From Flavobacteriales bacterium UBA6772 (lineage in GTDB: Bacteria > Bacteroidota > Bacteroidia > Flavobacteriales > Flavobacteriaceae): a DNA stretch of 64,000 bases. The translations under genes and the position numbers were made by a program. Positions 18,995-28,124 of this stretch are shown piece after piece; position 1 is the first letter of the stretch, and the number at the start of each line of letters is the position of its first letter. The notes under the pieces were generated by a model. It was not told where the DNA came from. It saw only the letters and a program-made list of their open reading frames with translations, and ran no database searches. Location of the stretch: assembly GCA_905181765.1 (NCBI GenBank), contig CAJIYW010000001.1, positions 248,001-312,000 on the forward strand. The letters run 5' to 3'.

Positions 18995-19471
18995 ATGATC
19001 ATAAAAGAGCAAGTAGTAAAAGCGCAAAAAGCTTGGGGCAATGGTGTAATAAAAATAGGAGCTTTAAAAGAAAATAGGGTTGAATGTGAAAAGTTTACAA
19101 ATGAATTCCTAGAAGAATTGTATGCTTTTAATAATGGTCCTGTTTTATTTAAGCCAACAAAATGTAAAATAGAGCAGTTTAGACCAACCAAACTAGAAGC
19201 TTTATCGTATTTCATTGCGGGAGAAAATCGAGCTTGTAAAGAAGACAAAGGCTTTGCTATTCAACCTTGGACGAAAGTAAGATTTGAAAACTCAAACTTC
19301 ATTTTAGAGGAAGATCGTGCAATTGCTATGGGTAATTATTTCTTTACTAATCTAAATGGAAATGAAGCTAAAGTTGAATACACATTTGGTTATAAATTAA
19401 TTAATGGAGAGTTGAAAATTGATGTACACCATTCTTCATTTCCTTATGCTATAACAGAACAAGCAGTATAA
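18995..19471 (+). CDS. NTF2/SnoaL-like protein of zinc operons (often misnamed phosphoribosyl-AMP cyclohydrolase)
   Basis: 158-residue soluble protein. The region FKPTKCKIEQFRPTKLEALSYFIAG, then EDKGFAIQPWTKVRFENSNF, AMGNYFFTNLNGNEAKVEYTFGY and HHSSFPY recalls, from memory, proteins that databases name phosphoribosyl-AMP cyclohydrolase. The HisI motifs are absent. The alternating pattern fits an NTF2-like cone fold. No catalytic residues can be assigned. It starts 3 bases after folE and overlaps the next gene by one base, so it is translated with them. A role in zinc limitation is inferred from the operon only. Confidence 0.6.
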   Translation: MIIKEQVVKAQKAWGNGVIKIGALKENRVECEKFTNEFLEELYAFNNGPVLFKPTKCKIEQFRPTKLEALSYFIAGENRACKEDKGFAIQPWTKVRFENSNFILEEDRAIAMGNYFFTNLNGNEAKVEYTFGYKLINGELKIDVHHSSFPYAITEQAV

Positions 19472-19968
19472 TGCATAAATGTATTTATCTTATTTGTCCT
19501 ACAGATTGTTTGGAATATACTATTACCAAAACATTTAAGTATCAAAATTACTTTTATACGTCACTTGGTAATTCTTTTAATTACAGTATCAGAACATTAG
19601 AATCTATAAGTTCAATTATTAAAAAGCATAATATTAAAGAAATTTGTTTTGTGCTTTCTATGGATAATAAGATAGTTGAAGATGCATTAGGAAATAAAGA
19701 ATATTCCAATATTGGAACATTACGTAATTTTTATAATGAAATTACAATACAAAAGAAGCATTCAAAAATATTCTTACAAGGAGATAATCATCAATTCGCA
19801 GTTCTTTCCTTTTATTTAAATAAAAAAATTAAAGAACTGGAATTACAAATAACTAATTTATCAAATGAATCTATTAAAATAGGAGGTAAAATATATAATA
19901 GAGATAAAAATAAATTCACTAATATCTATTCTGATTTAGTTTGTTTAGAAAAACATCATTTAAATTAA
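19471..19968 (+). CDS. Conserved protein of unknown function in the zinc operon
   Basis: 165-residue protein that I do not recognise. It begins MHKCIYLICPTDCLEYTITKTF, and the centre reads IKEICFVLSMDNKIVEDALG, followed by a lysine-rich end. The pattern of a short Cys-containing strand, then a helix and VLSMDN, is faintly like beta-carbonic anhydrases, but no full zinc site can be drawn, so I do not call it. The start codon overlaps the stop of the preceding gene (TAATG), which shows translational coupling. A 35-base gap precedes the PhoX-like gene. Confidence 0.6.
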   Translation: MHKCIYLICPTDCLEYTITKTFKYQNYFYTSLGNSFNYSIRTLESISSIIKKHNIKEICFVLSMDNKIVEDALGNKEYSNIGTLRNFYNEITIQKKHSKIFLQGDNHQFAVLSFYLNKKIKELELQITNLSNESIKIGGKIYNRDKNKFTNIYSDLVCLEKHHLN

Positions 19969-20003
19969 AAGTTACTTATTTATTTGAGTTTAAAACCAAT
20001 TGA

Positions 20004-21701
20004 ATGGAGCATATTATTAAAAATAATTATAATAGAAGACAATTTATTTCCTTTCTAGGAAAAGCAAGTATAGGCACTATTGTCGTACCTCAATTTTTAA
20101 TAAGTTGCGGCAATACAACCGTACCAACAAACAGTTTTAGTTCAATTTCTCAAGAAAGACTTCAAGCACTAAAAAATCTTGTTTTAGAAGGTTTAGTTCC
20201 TTCTGACAAGGATGATTTACTGTTAGCTAACGGACTAGATTACCATACAGTAATAAAATGGGGAGATACAATTAGTGATGCAGATACCTTTGGATTTAAT
20301 AATGATTTTACCTGTTTTATTCCTTTTGATGATAACCACCCAAAAGATGGTTTATTATGGGTAAATCATGAATATGTAAATCCGCTTTTTGTCTCTGATT
20401 TTGATGCTAGGAAATACGAAAACCCACAAGAATACAGAACTATTGCACAAGTAGATAAAGAAATGTACAATGTTGGTGGAAGTATTGTACGAATTAGAGA
20501 AGAAAACGGAATTTGGAAAGTTGTAAAAAACGACCCGCATAACAGACGTATTACTGGTAAAACTCCAATGAAGCTAAACTGGGATACTCCTATTAAGGGA
20601 GCAACTAAGGTAATAGGAACACATAGTAATTGTTCTGGTGGAATTACACCCTGGAAAACGTTTATTACATGTGAAGAAAATTATGATGGCTGTTTTGGGG
20701 AAACTCAATACGATGAAAATAATATAGCTACACACACACCAAGTTGGTTAGGTTGGGAAAATTTTTACAACTATCCGCCAGAACACTATGGCTGGGTGGT
20801 GGAAGTAAATCCAAAAGATGGAACCGCACAAAAACATATTGCCCTTGGAAGGTTTGCTCACGAATGTTGCACGTTATACGAATTGGAAGATAAGCGCGTA
20901 GTTGCTTATTCGGGAGACGATAAAAACAGCGAACATTTATATAAATTTATTTCGGCTAAACCAAGCTCTTTAAAAGAAGGTACTTTATACGTCGCAGATA
21001 CGATCAATGGAAAATGGCTTGCTTTAGATTGGGAAAATCAACCTGTTTTAAAAAAGAAATTCAAAGATCAAACAGAAGTATTAATTAGAGCAAGAGAAGC
21101 CTCAAAATTGTTAGGTGCTACCCCATTAAATAGACCAGAAGATATTGAAATAGATCCTATTAGTGGAAACATATTTGTTTCGCTAACCAATAATATACCT
21201 AAAAATGATTTTCATGGATCTATCCTTAAAATTGAAGAAACTAACGGTAAATTTGACGCATTAACTTTTAATGCTTCTACCTATAAAGCAGGTGGAGCAG
21301 CAAACGGTTTTTCTTGTCCAGATAATTTAGCCTTCGATTTATCAGGAAATCTTTGGATAACTTCAGACATGTCTGGAAGTGCTATGAATAGAAAAGATAA
21401 ACCCTATATGGCTTTTAAAAACAATAGTCTATTTGTAATTCCAAGATATGGTAAAGATTCAGGGAAAGTAATCAGAGTTGCTTCAGCACCTAAAGATGCA
21501 GAACTTACGGGTCCTTGGTTTTCTCCAGATGGTAAAACCTTATTTTTAAGCGTTCAACATCCTGGAGAACAAACTAAATATTTAAATAATCCTACTAGTA
21601 AATGGCCCTTTGATGAAGATAATATTCCAAAGCCAGCTGTTGTTGCTATTACGGGAGATTTAATTGAAAAAATGAATCAACTACATAAAATAGAAGTATA
21701 A
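20004..21701 (+). CDS. PhoX-like alkaline phosphatase (DUF839), Tat-exported lipoprotein
   Basis: 565-residue exported hydrolase. The N-terminus has a twin-arginine signal ([13 protein letters not shown], Arg 11-12) followed by a lipobox-like LISC, so it is probably a folded, lipid-anchored periplasmic or surface protein. [35 protein letters not shown], and the propeller region with PEDIEIDP and SCPDNLAFD match PhoX. PhoX uses iron and calcium, whereas PhoA needs zinc, so its place in a zinc-repressed operon makes sense as zinc-sparing phosphate release. Substrate range untested. Some DUF839 proteins are not phosphatases. Confidence 0.85.
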   Translation: MEHIIKNNYNRRQFISFLGKASIGTIVVPQFLISCGNTTVPTNSFSSISQERLQALKNLVLEGLVPSDKDDLLLANGLDYHTVIKWGDTISDADTFGFNNDFTCFIPFDDNHPKDGLLWVNHEYVNPLFVSDFDARKYENPQEYRTIAQVDKEMYNVGGSIVRIREENGIWKVVKNDPHNRRITGKTPMKLNWDTPIKGATKVIGTHSNCSGGITPWKTFITCEENYDGCFGETQYDENNIATHTPSWLGWENFYNYPPEHYGWVVEVNPKDGTAQKHIALGRFAHECCTLYELEDKRVVAYSGDDKNSEHLYKFISAKPSSLKEGTLYVADTINGKWLALDWENQPVLKKKFKDQTEVLIRAREASKLLGATPLNRPEDIEIDPISGNIFVSLTNNIPKNDFHGSILKIEETNGKFDALTFNASTYKAGGAANGFSCPDNLAFDLSGNLWITSDMSGSAMNRKDKPYMAFKNNSLFVIPRYGKDSGKVIRVASAPKDAELTGPWFSPDGKTLFLSVQHPGEQTKYLNNPTSKWPFDEDNIPKPAVVAITGDLIEKMNQLHKIEV

Positions 21702-21724
21702 CTTTTATATTCTTTAAAAATAAA

Positions 21725-22924
21725 ATGAAAAAATTACCCGTCACAGTCTTAAGTGGTTTTCTAGGAGCTGGAAAAACTACATTACTAAACCACATATTAC
21801 ACAATAAAAAAGGTCTCAAAGTAGCTGTAATTGTTAATGATATGAGTGAAGTAAATATTGACGCTCAATTTATTGAAAATGAAAACACACTTTCTAGAAC
21901 CGAAGAAAAACTAGTTGAAATGTCTAACGGATGTATCTGTTGTACCTTGAGAGAAGATTTGATGGTTGAAGTAGAAAAACTAGCCGCTCAAAACAAATTT
22001 GATTATTTATTAATTGAAAGCACCGGTATTAGCGAACCAATTCCTGTAGCACAGACTTTTACTTTTGAAAGTGAAGATGGTAAGATAGATTTAAGTCGTT
22101 TTAGTTATATAGATACTATGGTAACTGTGGTGGATGCCTTTAACTTTTTAAAAGATTTCGGTAGTTCCGATTATTTAACAACAAGAGAACTTACCAACAT
22201 AGAAGGTGATAACAGAACCATTGTAAACCTATTAACAGATCAAATTGAATTTGCCAATGTGATCATTATTAATAAAATTGATTTGATTTCTGAAGATCAA
22301 TTAGAAGAATTGCGCGCTATTATTCATAAGCTAAACCCTGAAGCGAGTATTATTATAACAGAAAAATCTAAGGTTGTTTTAGAAAGTGTTTTAAACACAG
22401 GTTTATTTGATTATGAAAAAGCCGAAGCTTCGGCTGGATGGCTCAAAGAATTAGAAAATGAACATGTACCTGAAACGGAAGAATACGGAATAGGTTCCTT
22501 TGTATTTAGAAGTAAAAAACCATTTCATCCAGAACGTTTTTTAAACTATTTAAATCAAAGTTTTCCTCAAAATATTATCAGAAGTAAGGGGCTATTTTGG
22601 TTGGCATCAAGATCTAGTCAAGCATTGTTGTGGAGTTCTGCTGGTGGCTCTTGTAAAGCAGATAGTGCTGGTGTTTGGTGGGCATCTATGACTTTTTCTC
22701 AACGAATTAATAATGCTTCTTTTAATGAAAATAAAGATCAAATTGAATTAGATTGGGATGCCCTATATGGAGACAGAAAAATAGAATTAGTCTTTATTGG
22801 ACAGCATTTAGATAAAGAAGGAATTATTGTTCAATTGAATACATGTCTACTTACAGATGAAGAAATTAAGTTGTGGGAAAATAAAGCATTTACACAAAAA
22901 GATCAATGGCCAATAGCATTATAA
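21725..22924 (+). CDS. COG0523 GTPase, zinc metallochaperone type (YciC/ZagA-like)
   Basis: 399-residue G3E GTPase. Walker [10 protein letters not shown] (residues 11-19), the metal-binding CxCC (Cys70, 72, 73), ESTGISEP and the base-recognition NKIDL are all present, with a complete CobW C-terminal domain ending near residue 395. Length and layout match the B. subtilis YciC/ZagA branch, whose members insert zinc into client proteins (FolE in that species) during starvation. The presence of folE in the same operon gives a possible client. It starts 23 bases after the PhoX-like gene. Confidence 0.9.
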   Translation: MKKLPVTVLSGFLGAGKTTLLNHILHNKKGLKVAVIVNDMSEVNIDAQFIENENTLSRTEEKLVEMSNGCICCTLREDLMVEVEKLAAQNKFDYLLIESTGISEPIPVAQTFTFESEDGKIDLSRFSYIDTMVTVVDAFNFLKDFGSSDYLTTRELTNIEGDNRTIVNLLTDQIEFANVIIINKIDLISEDQLEELRAIIHKLNPEASIIITEKSKVVLESVLNTGLFDYEKAEASAGWLKELENEHVPETEEYGIGSFVFRSKKPFHPERFLNYLNQSFPQNIIRSKGLFWLASRSSQALLWSSAGGSCKADSAGVWWASMTFSQRINNASFNENKDQIELDWDALYGDRKIELVFIGQHLDKEGIIVQLNTCLLTDEEIKLWENKAFTQKDQWPIAL

Positions 22925-22953
22925 ATAGGAGGTTGGTTTCTATAAAATTATGA

Positions 22954-23583
22954 ATGATACAAACAGAAAATCTTACATATCAATATAAAAAAGGAACCGC
23001 TATTTTCAGTTTTCCAAATATCACTTTAGAAAAAGGAGAAAATTTACTCATTTTAGGAGCATCGGGTATTGGAAAAACAACACTTTTACATCTTTTGGCG
23101 GGTTTATTAAAACCTGTTACTGGAAAAATATACATTAATGAAGTTGCGTTAAATTCTTTAAAAAATAATAAATTAGACACCTTTAGAGGAGAAAACATAG
23201 GACTTGTTTTTCAGAAAAAACACGCTATCCAATCTTTAAATGTGTTTGATAATTTAAAAGCACGTCTTTTATTTAGCAATGCGCTTGTAACCGATAAAAA
23301 GATCGAAATCGTACTCGCACAATTGGGGTTGTCTGAGTTAAAAAGAAATAAAGTAAGCGAACTTAGTGAAGGGCAATTACAAAGATTAGGAATTGCATTG
23401 TCAGTTATACACAATCCACAAGTTATTTTAGCCGATGAACCTACTTCTAGCTTAGATGATAAAAACTGTAAAATTGTTATTAAATTGCTAAAAAATCAAG
23501 CGAAACAAACCAATGCTAATTTAATAGTGATTACGCATGACCATAGAATAAAAGCATGCTTCCAAAATTCAATTACATTATGA
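22954..23583 (+). CDS. ABC transporter ATP-binding protein (LolD/MacB type)
   Basis: 209-residue ATPase. Walker A GASGIGKTT, Q-loop region GLVFQKKHAIQSLNVFDN, signature LSEGQ, Walker B VILADEPTSSLDD and H-loop THD are all intact. The short form with LDDKN belongs to the LolCDE/MacB class that pairs with FtsX-like permeases. The next gene is one and overlaps it by four bases (ATGA). It drives mechanotransmission or outward movement rather than typical nutrient import. The zinc operon suggests metal-linked work. Confidence 0.92.
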   Translation: MIQTENLTYQYKKGTAIFSFPNITLEKGENLLILGASGIGKTTLLHLLAGLLKPVTGKIYINEVALNSLKNNKLDTFRGENIGLVFQKKHAIQSLNVFDNLKARLLFSNALVTDKKIEIVLAQLGLSELKRNKVSELSEGQLQRLGIALSVIHNPQVILADEPTSSLDDKNCKIVIKLLKNQAKQTNANLIVITHDHRIKACFQNSITL

Positions 23584-24773
23584 ATATTTGGAATATTAGC
23601 CTACAAAATATAAAGTCTAAACCTTTATATACTTTTTTAAGTGTTTTTATAGCATCCTTAAGTATTGCCTTGCTTTTGGGAACGCAACAATTAAAAAGGT
23701 CTTTTGAAAATCAAATCGAAAACAATTTAGGGAAGATAGATGTTGTGGTGGGTGCTAAAGGAAGTCCGTTACAACTTGTTTTGGCTTCGGTATTGCATTT
23801 AGACAATCCAACAGGGAATATTTCATACAAAGAGGCACTTAAAATCAGTAAAAACCCGCTGATTAAATCTGCCGTACCAATTTCTTATGGTGATAATTAT
23901 AAAGGGTATCGGATTGTAGGAACCACCCATGAATATCCGACGCTTTATAGTGCTGAGTTGCAAAAAGGACATCGCGTTGAAAATGCTATGGAAGTAATTT
24001 TAGGAAATTCTGTAGCTCAAAAATTAAACCTTAAAATAGGGGATACCTTATTAAGTGCCCACGGATTAGTAGAAAATAGTATTGAAGTACATGATCTTTT
24101 GTTAACTGTAGTGGGTATTTTAAAACCCACGCAAAAAGTAATAGATCGTTTAATACTTACGAATTTAGAAAGTATTTGGAACTTGCATGATCATGAAGGT
24201 CATAACGATATCAAAAGTATTGATGAAAAAGAAATAACATCATTATTAATTCGTTTTAAAAGCCCTAGAGGGCTGTTAACGTTTCCAAGACGTATTAATG
24301 AGCGAACGAACATGCAAGCTGCCTTGCCTAAATACGAGTTACATAAATTGTATGAATACACAAGTGTTGGCTTTAAAACTATTTCTTTGATAGCGTATTT
24401 AATTCTTGTAATCTCTTGTATTACACTATTTATAAGTCTCTATAAAATGGTAAAAGAACGTGCTTTTGATTTGGCAATTTTACGAACGTATGGAGCGAGT
24501 AACTTTCAATTGATAAAAATGGTTTTTTATGAAGGATTCATCGTCGTCTTTTCCTCATTTTTACTCGGATTTTTACTATTAAAAATAGGGCTGCGTTTTG
24601 CACTTTATTGTATGAAATCGAACAATCAACAAAACATACTTACAGCGTTGTCTTTTCAAGATGTATTGCAAATAGCAATGCTCATTTTAATAATGGTAAT
24701 CATATCCGTTTCATGTGCAATTTATCCTATCATAAAAATGGATGTTTCAAAAATTTTAAGCAATGAAAAATAA
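23580..24773 (+). CDS. ABC transporter permease, FtsX/MacB-like, with His-rich loop
   Basis: ~397 residues from the ATG at 23580, which overlaps the ATPase stop (ATGA); an upstream start at 23556 is less likely. One N-terminal helix (LYTFLSVFIASLSIALLLG), a large extracytoplasmic domain (VVVGAKGSPLQLVLASVLHLDNPTG), then three C-terminal helices ending at KMDVSKIL. The large domain holds the histidine-rich stretch LHDHEGHND (from about residue 200), a plausible metal site. It forms a transporter with the preceding gene. From memory, similar permease sets with His-rich loops occur in zinc-repressed operons of gammaproteobacteria. The substrate is inferred from context only. Confidence 0.85.
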   Translation: MNIWNISLQNIKSKPLYTFLSVFIASLSIALLLGTQQLKRSFENQIENNLGKIDVVVGAKGSPLQLVLASVLHLDNPTGNISYKEALKISKNPLIKSAVPISYGDNYKGYRIVGTTHEYPTLYSAELQKGHRVENAMEVILGNSVAQKLNLKIGDTLLSAHGLVENSIEVHDLLLTVVGILKPTQKVIDRLILTNLESIWNLHDHEGHNDIKSIDEKEITSLLIRFKSPRGLLTFPRRINERTNMQAALPKYELHKLYEYTSVGFKTISLIAYLILVISCITLFISLYKMVKERAFDLAILRTYGASNFQLIKMVFYEGFIVVFSSFLLGFLLLKIGLRFALYCMKSNNQQNILTALSFQDVLQIAMLILIMVIISVSCAIYPIIKMDVSKILSNEK

Positions 24774-25200
24774 AGGTATCTATGTGTTTTTTCTATTCGT
24801 TTGTTCGTGCAGTTTCAGTCAACAAAATATTACTTGGAAAGACTTGTCAAAAATAAAGTTTACAGATAAATATCTCTTAGAATATGATGATTATTTTATG
24901 TATCCTACATTTTCGCCTTCGGTAAAAGCTTTAGAAGGGAAGCAAATAAAAATAAAAGGTTATTTTTTAGATATTATAGCCAAAGAAAATACATACATGC
25001 TATCTAAAGGGCCAATGGCATCTTGTTATTTTTGTGGTCAAGGAGGTCCTGAGTCTGCAATAGAACTTGAATTTATAAATAAAGAAAACTTTAAAACAGA
25101 TGATATTGTCAGTATAACAGGTATCTTAGAACTAAACAAAGATGATATTGAACATTTTAATTACATTTTAAAAGAATGTAAAGGAATATTAGTAAAGTAA
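24763..25200 (+). CDS. DUF3299-like exported protein in the zinc operon
   Basis: 145-residue protein with an N-terminal signal (VFFLFVCSCSFS, either a lipobox or a signal peptidase I site). After WKDLSKIKF comes YMYPTFSPSVKALEGKQIKIKGYFL, the OB-fold-like pattern of DUF3299 proteins. The cysteine motif ASCYFCGQGGPESAIELEF follows. The CxxC could bind zinc or be redox active. It overlaps the permease by 11 bases, so it likely works with that transporter in the periplasm. The function is unknown, and the family call is tentative. Confidence 0.6.
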   Translation: MKNKGIYVFFLFVCSCSFSQQNITWKDLSKIKFTDKYLLEYDDYFMYPTFSPSVKALEGKQIKIKGYFLDIIAKENTYMLSKGPMASCYFCGQGGPESAIELEFINKENFKTDDIVSITGILELNKDDIEHFNYILKECKGILVK

Positions 25201-25246
25201 AACGCTGGTAATAGTAAATAGAATCAACCTTTAGAAATTTTAAACA

Positions 25247-25993
25247 ATGAAACAATCTTATATATTCCTTTTTTTATTAATAATTAGTTCTTGTCAAAAA
25301 TTAGAAAAACAGCTTGTTAAGATTACAGCAAAAAACATTGCTATTAATAATACTATAAAAGCCTCTGAAGAAATCGTTCGGGTAATACAACCGTATAAGA
25401 GAAAACTTGCTTCTGAAATGCAAGAAGTACTTTGTTATTCTCCGAAAGAAATAGTGAAAAATGACGGAAATATGCAAAGCTCTTTAGGAAACTTAATGGC
25501 AGATATGTGTTTTGAAATGGCAAATCCTATTTTTATAGAAAAAACCAAGGCAACGATAGATTTTGTACTATTTAATAATGGAGGAATACGAGCTAGTCTA
25601 CCTGCTGGTAAAATAACAAAAGAGCATGCTTTTAAATTAATGCCTTTTGACAATGAATTTGTAGTCGTTACGCTTTCAGGCGAAAAAGTTTTAGAATTGG
25701 TCGCCTATTTTATAAAAAGCAGAAAGGCACATCCAGTATCTAAAAGCATTCAATTAACAATTGGTAAAAATGATAATCACTTAAAAATAAAAGGTGAAAT
25801 TTTTGATAAAAATAAATCCTATAACGTATTAACAACCGATTATTTGCAGGGTGGAGGAGACAACATGAATTTCTTTAAAAATCCAAAACAATTGACATTA
25901 TTAGACTATAAAATGCGAGATGCTATTATAGATTACTTTAGAAAAAAAGACACGTTGCACAGTACCATAGATAACCGCATAATTATGAAGTAA
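25247..25993 (+). CDS. 5'-nucleotidase C-terminal domain lipoprotein
   Basis: 248-residue lipoprotein (LLIISSC lipobox) consisting only of the substrate-binding C-terminal domain of UshA-type 5'-nucleotidases: SSLGNLMADMCFEM, FNNGGIRASLPAG, ITKEHAFKLMPFDN and VLTTDYLQGGGDNMNFF. The metal-binding catalytic domain is encoded separately in the next gene, whose ATG overlaps this stop (TAATG). The two chains presumably assemble outside the cytoplasm to release phosphate and nucleosides from nucleotides. The domain order is reversed relative to the usual single protein. Confidence 0.9.
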   Translation: MKQSYIFLFLLIISSCQKLEKQLVKITAKNIAINNTIKASEEIVRVIQPYKRKLASEMQEVLCYSPKEIVKNDGNMQSSLGNLMADMCFEMANPIFIEKTKATIDFVLFNNGGIRASLPAGKITKEHAFKLMPFDNEFVVVTLSGEKVLELVAYFIKSRKAHPVSKSIQLTIGKNDNHLKIKGEIFDKNKSYNVLTTDYLQGGGDNMNFFKNPKQLTLLDYKMRDAIIDYFRKKDTLHSTIDNRIIMK

Positions 25994-26904
25994 TGAAAAG
26001 AAGAAATTTTATCAAACAAATAGGCGTAGCTTCTACATTAACGATGGTTGGTGGGCTTACTTTACCTTCATTTAGAGGCAAACAACGTCATATTACCATT
26101 TTACATACCAACGACACACATAGCCAAATTGAGCCTTTTAAACCCACTCATCATAGAAATCCTAACCAAGGTGGTGTTGCTAGGCGCGCTACTTTAATTG
26201 AACAAATTAGAACCCAAAATAAAAACACTTTATTATTAGATGCTGGAGATATTTTTCAGGGAACCCCTTACTTTAATTATTTTGGAGGTGCACTTGAATT
26301 TAAGCTAATGAGCATGTTAAAATACGATGTGGCTACCATAGGAAATCATGATTTTGATAACGCTATTGATGGTTTGTACAAACAATTACCCAATGCTAAA
26401 TTCGATTTTGTTTCTGCAAATTATAATTTTGAAAATACGGTTTTAGATACCCATGTAAAACCTTATCAAATTATTGTTAAAGATGGTATTAAGATTGGAA
26501 TATTTGGTTTGGGTATTGAGCTTGACGGTTTGGTTAGTAAAAAAATGTATAAAGAAACTGGGTATTTAGATCCTATAGAAATCACTCAGGATATAACCAA
26601 TAAACTAAAAAATGAAGAAAAATGTGATTTGATTATTTGTTTATCTCACCTGGGGTATTACTATAAAAATAATCCTGATAAAATATCGGATTTAAATTTA
26701 GCAAAAATCACTAAAAACATCGACTTAATTATTGGAGGCCATACCCATACATTTTTACCAAAACCAACTATTGTGAAAAATATTGATGGAAAAAACATAT
26801 TGGTAAATCAAGTAGGCGCTTATGGAATTAATCTAGGAAGAATCGATTTTTATTTTGATGAACAAAATAATAAAACAGCAAAAGGAACCACTATTTTAGT
26901 TTGA
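25993..26904 (+). CDS. 5'-nucleotidase metallophosphatase domain, Tat-exported
   Basis: 303-residue catalytic half of a UshA-type 5'-nucleotidase. Tat signal KRRNFIKQIG at the N-terminus. The metal-site motifs are all there: HTNDTHS (38-44), DAGDIFQG, GNHDFD and GGHTHTF. The family uses two divalent metals and accepts zinc, manganese or cobalt. Tat export, meaning folding and metal loading before export, would let the cell choose the metal, which fits its place in a zinc operon. Last gene before a 189-base gap. Confidence 0.92.
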   Translation: MKRRNFIKQIGVASTLTMVGGLTLPSFRGKQRHITILHTNDTHSQIEPFKPTHHRNPNQGGVARRATLIEQIRTQNKNTLLLDAGDIFQGTPYFNYFGGALEFKLMSMLKYDVATIGNHDFDNAIDGLYKQLPNAKFDFVSANYNFENTVLDTHVKPYQIIVKDGIKIGIFGLGIELDGLVSKKMYKETGYLDPIEITQDITNKLKNEEKCDLIICLSHLGYYYKNNPDKISDLNLAKITKNIDLIIGGHTHTFLPKPTIVKNIDGKNILVNQVGAYGINLGRIDFYFDEQNNKTAKGTTILV

Positions 26905-27093
26905 TGTCAACTATTTAATTTTCAAAATTCAATTTTATTCGAAGGTTTCGTTAATAATTAATTGGAAAAATTAGGAGCTATGTTTTAGCACTAATTTTTT
27001 TTATTAAATGAATGATACAGGAAACCAAATCATTATAAATAAGATGATTATTGGTGTAAAAAACAGGTTACATATGTCTAAAACATAAAAAAC

Positions 27094-28008
27094 ATGGAGG
27101 CTATTATTACGATTGTTGGTTTTTTAGGAGCAGGTAAAACTACAGTACTAAAATATTTATTGGAGCGGTACTCTAATGAAGGTTGGCGTCCATTTGTTAT
27201 TCTTAATGACTATGAAAACGCAACTATGGATGCCCAACAATTAACAAATAAAATTGGATTAAATAGTATCAAACCTTTGAGCGGCAGTTGTATTTGTTGT
27301 AGCGGAATCGTGGAACTTAGAAATACGGTAAATAGAATTCCTGAAAGAAAAGATGGTATTACGTTCATTGAAGCTAACGGAACATCTGATGCGTGTTCGT
27401 TAATGGAATTTTTGGGAGTGGGGCTTCATAAACGGTTTTTACCCCCAATTCAAATTTCGGTGGTTGATGTTAAAAACTGGCAACAACGAGGCGAATATAA
27501 TGAGCTTGAAGCCAATCAAATTCAGGTTTCTTCGTTATTGGTTTTAACACATCTCGAAAACGTACATCCAAATCGAAAAGCGCAAGTTATTCATGAATTA
27601 AAAAAACTGAATCCAGTTGCAAAAGTGTTAAATATGGATCGTTTGGATGTTTTATTGCTTCCAGAATTAGTACCCTCTAAAAATATAGCTCAAAAGTTCG
27701 ATCATCAAAAAGCACATTGGGCCTCATGCTCAGTTGATTTACCAGACTTAGTAAATACAGCATGTATTGATGCTATTTGTGCTGCCTTGCCTAAAAGTAT
27801 TCTGAGAGTAAAAGGTTGTACTAAAATTCAGGGAGATATCAATTTTACTTATTTTGAACGTATCCCAAGCGGAGAAGTACATATAAGACCTTTCAATGGA
27901 ACCCCAATAACAGGAGCAAAACTACTCAGTATTGGTCCTGGTAGCACTCCTGCATTACTTAAAAATGCAATTAAGGGAGCATTACTTCATTGTTCATTAA
28001 ATAATTAA
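27094..28008 (+). CDS. Second COG0523 GTPase, shortened and without NKxD
   Basis: 304-residue G3E protein. Walker [10 protein letters not shown] (9-17) and CxCC (Cys66, 68, 69) are kept, and switch residues EANGTSD stand where ESTG is usual. The base-recognition NKxD is replaced by THLENVH, so GTP specificity may be lost. A compact C-terminal domain follows (ILRVKGCTKIQG..YFERIPSG). It lies 189 bases after the nucleotidase on the same strand, with no clear promoter of its own. Probably a metal chaperone for a different client from the first COG0523 protein. Confidence 0.85.
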   Translation: MEAIITIVGFLGAGKTTVLKYLLERYSNEGWRPFVILNDYENATMDAQQLTNKIGLNSIKPLSGSCICCSGIVELRNTVNRIPERKDGITFIEANGTSDACSLMEFLGVGLHKRFLPPIQISVVDVKNWQQRGEYNELEANQIQVSSLLVLTHLENVHPNRKAQVIHELKKLNPVAKVLNMDRLDVLLLPELVPSKNIAQKFDHQKAHWASCSVDLPDLVNTACIDAICAALPKSILRVKGCTKIQGDINFTYFERIPSGEVHIRPFNGTPITGAKLLSIGPGSTPALLKNAIKGALLHCSLNN

Positions 28009-28036
28009 CAAAAGGTATATAGTTACACCTTTTGTT
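28007..28036 (+). terminator. Terminator-like hairpin at the end of the zinc operon
   Basis: AACAAAAGGT (28007-28016) pairs perfectly with ACCTTTTGTT (28027-28036) across a 10-base loop. It begins at the stop codon of the second COG0523 gene. No T run follows, so it may act as a pause or partial terminator. Confidence 0.5.
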
Positions 28037-28083
28037 CAACGTTATGAGTATTTCCCTAGGTAAAAAAAATGGATATAAAAACT

Positions 28084-28102
28084 AATGCAACTGAGTTGCG
28101 TT
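28084..28102. promoter_or_regulatory. Putative Zur operator 3, upstream of the TonB receptor
   Basis: AATGCAAC (28084-28091), TGA, GTTGCGTT (28095-28102): the arms differ from perfect complementarity at one position. It shares the core spacing of operators 1 and 2 and again covers the -33 TTG of the promoter. Confidence 0.78.
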
Positions 28103-28124
28103 TAATAAAAATATCTTACTTTTG
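28096..28124 (+). promoter_or_regulatory. Promoter of the TonB receptor gene
   Basis: TTG (28096-28098), 18 bases, TACTTTTG (28117-28124), a consensus Bacteroidota promoter whose -33 element lies inside operator 3, as at the zinc operon promoter. Confidence 0.65.
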
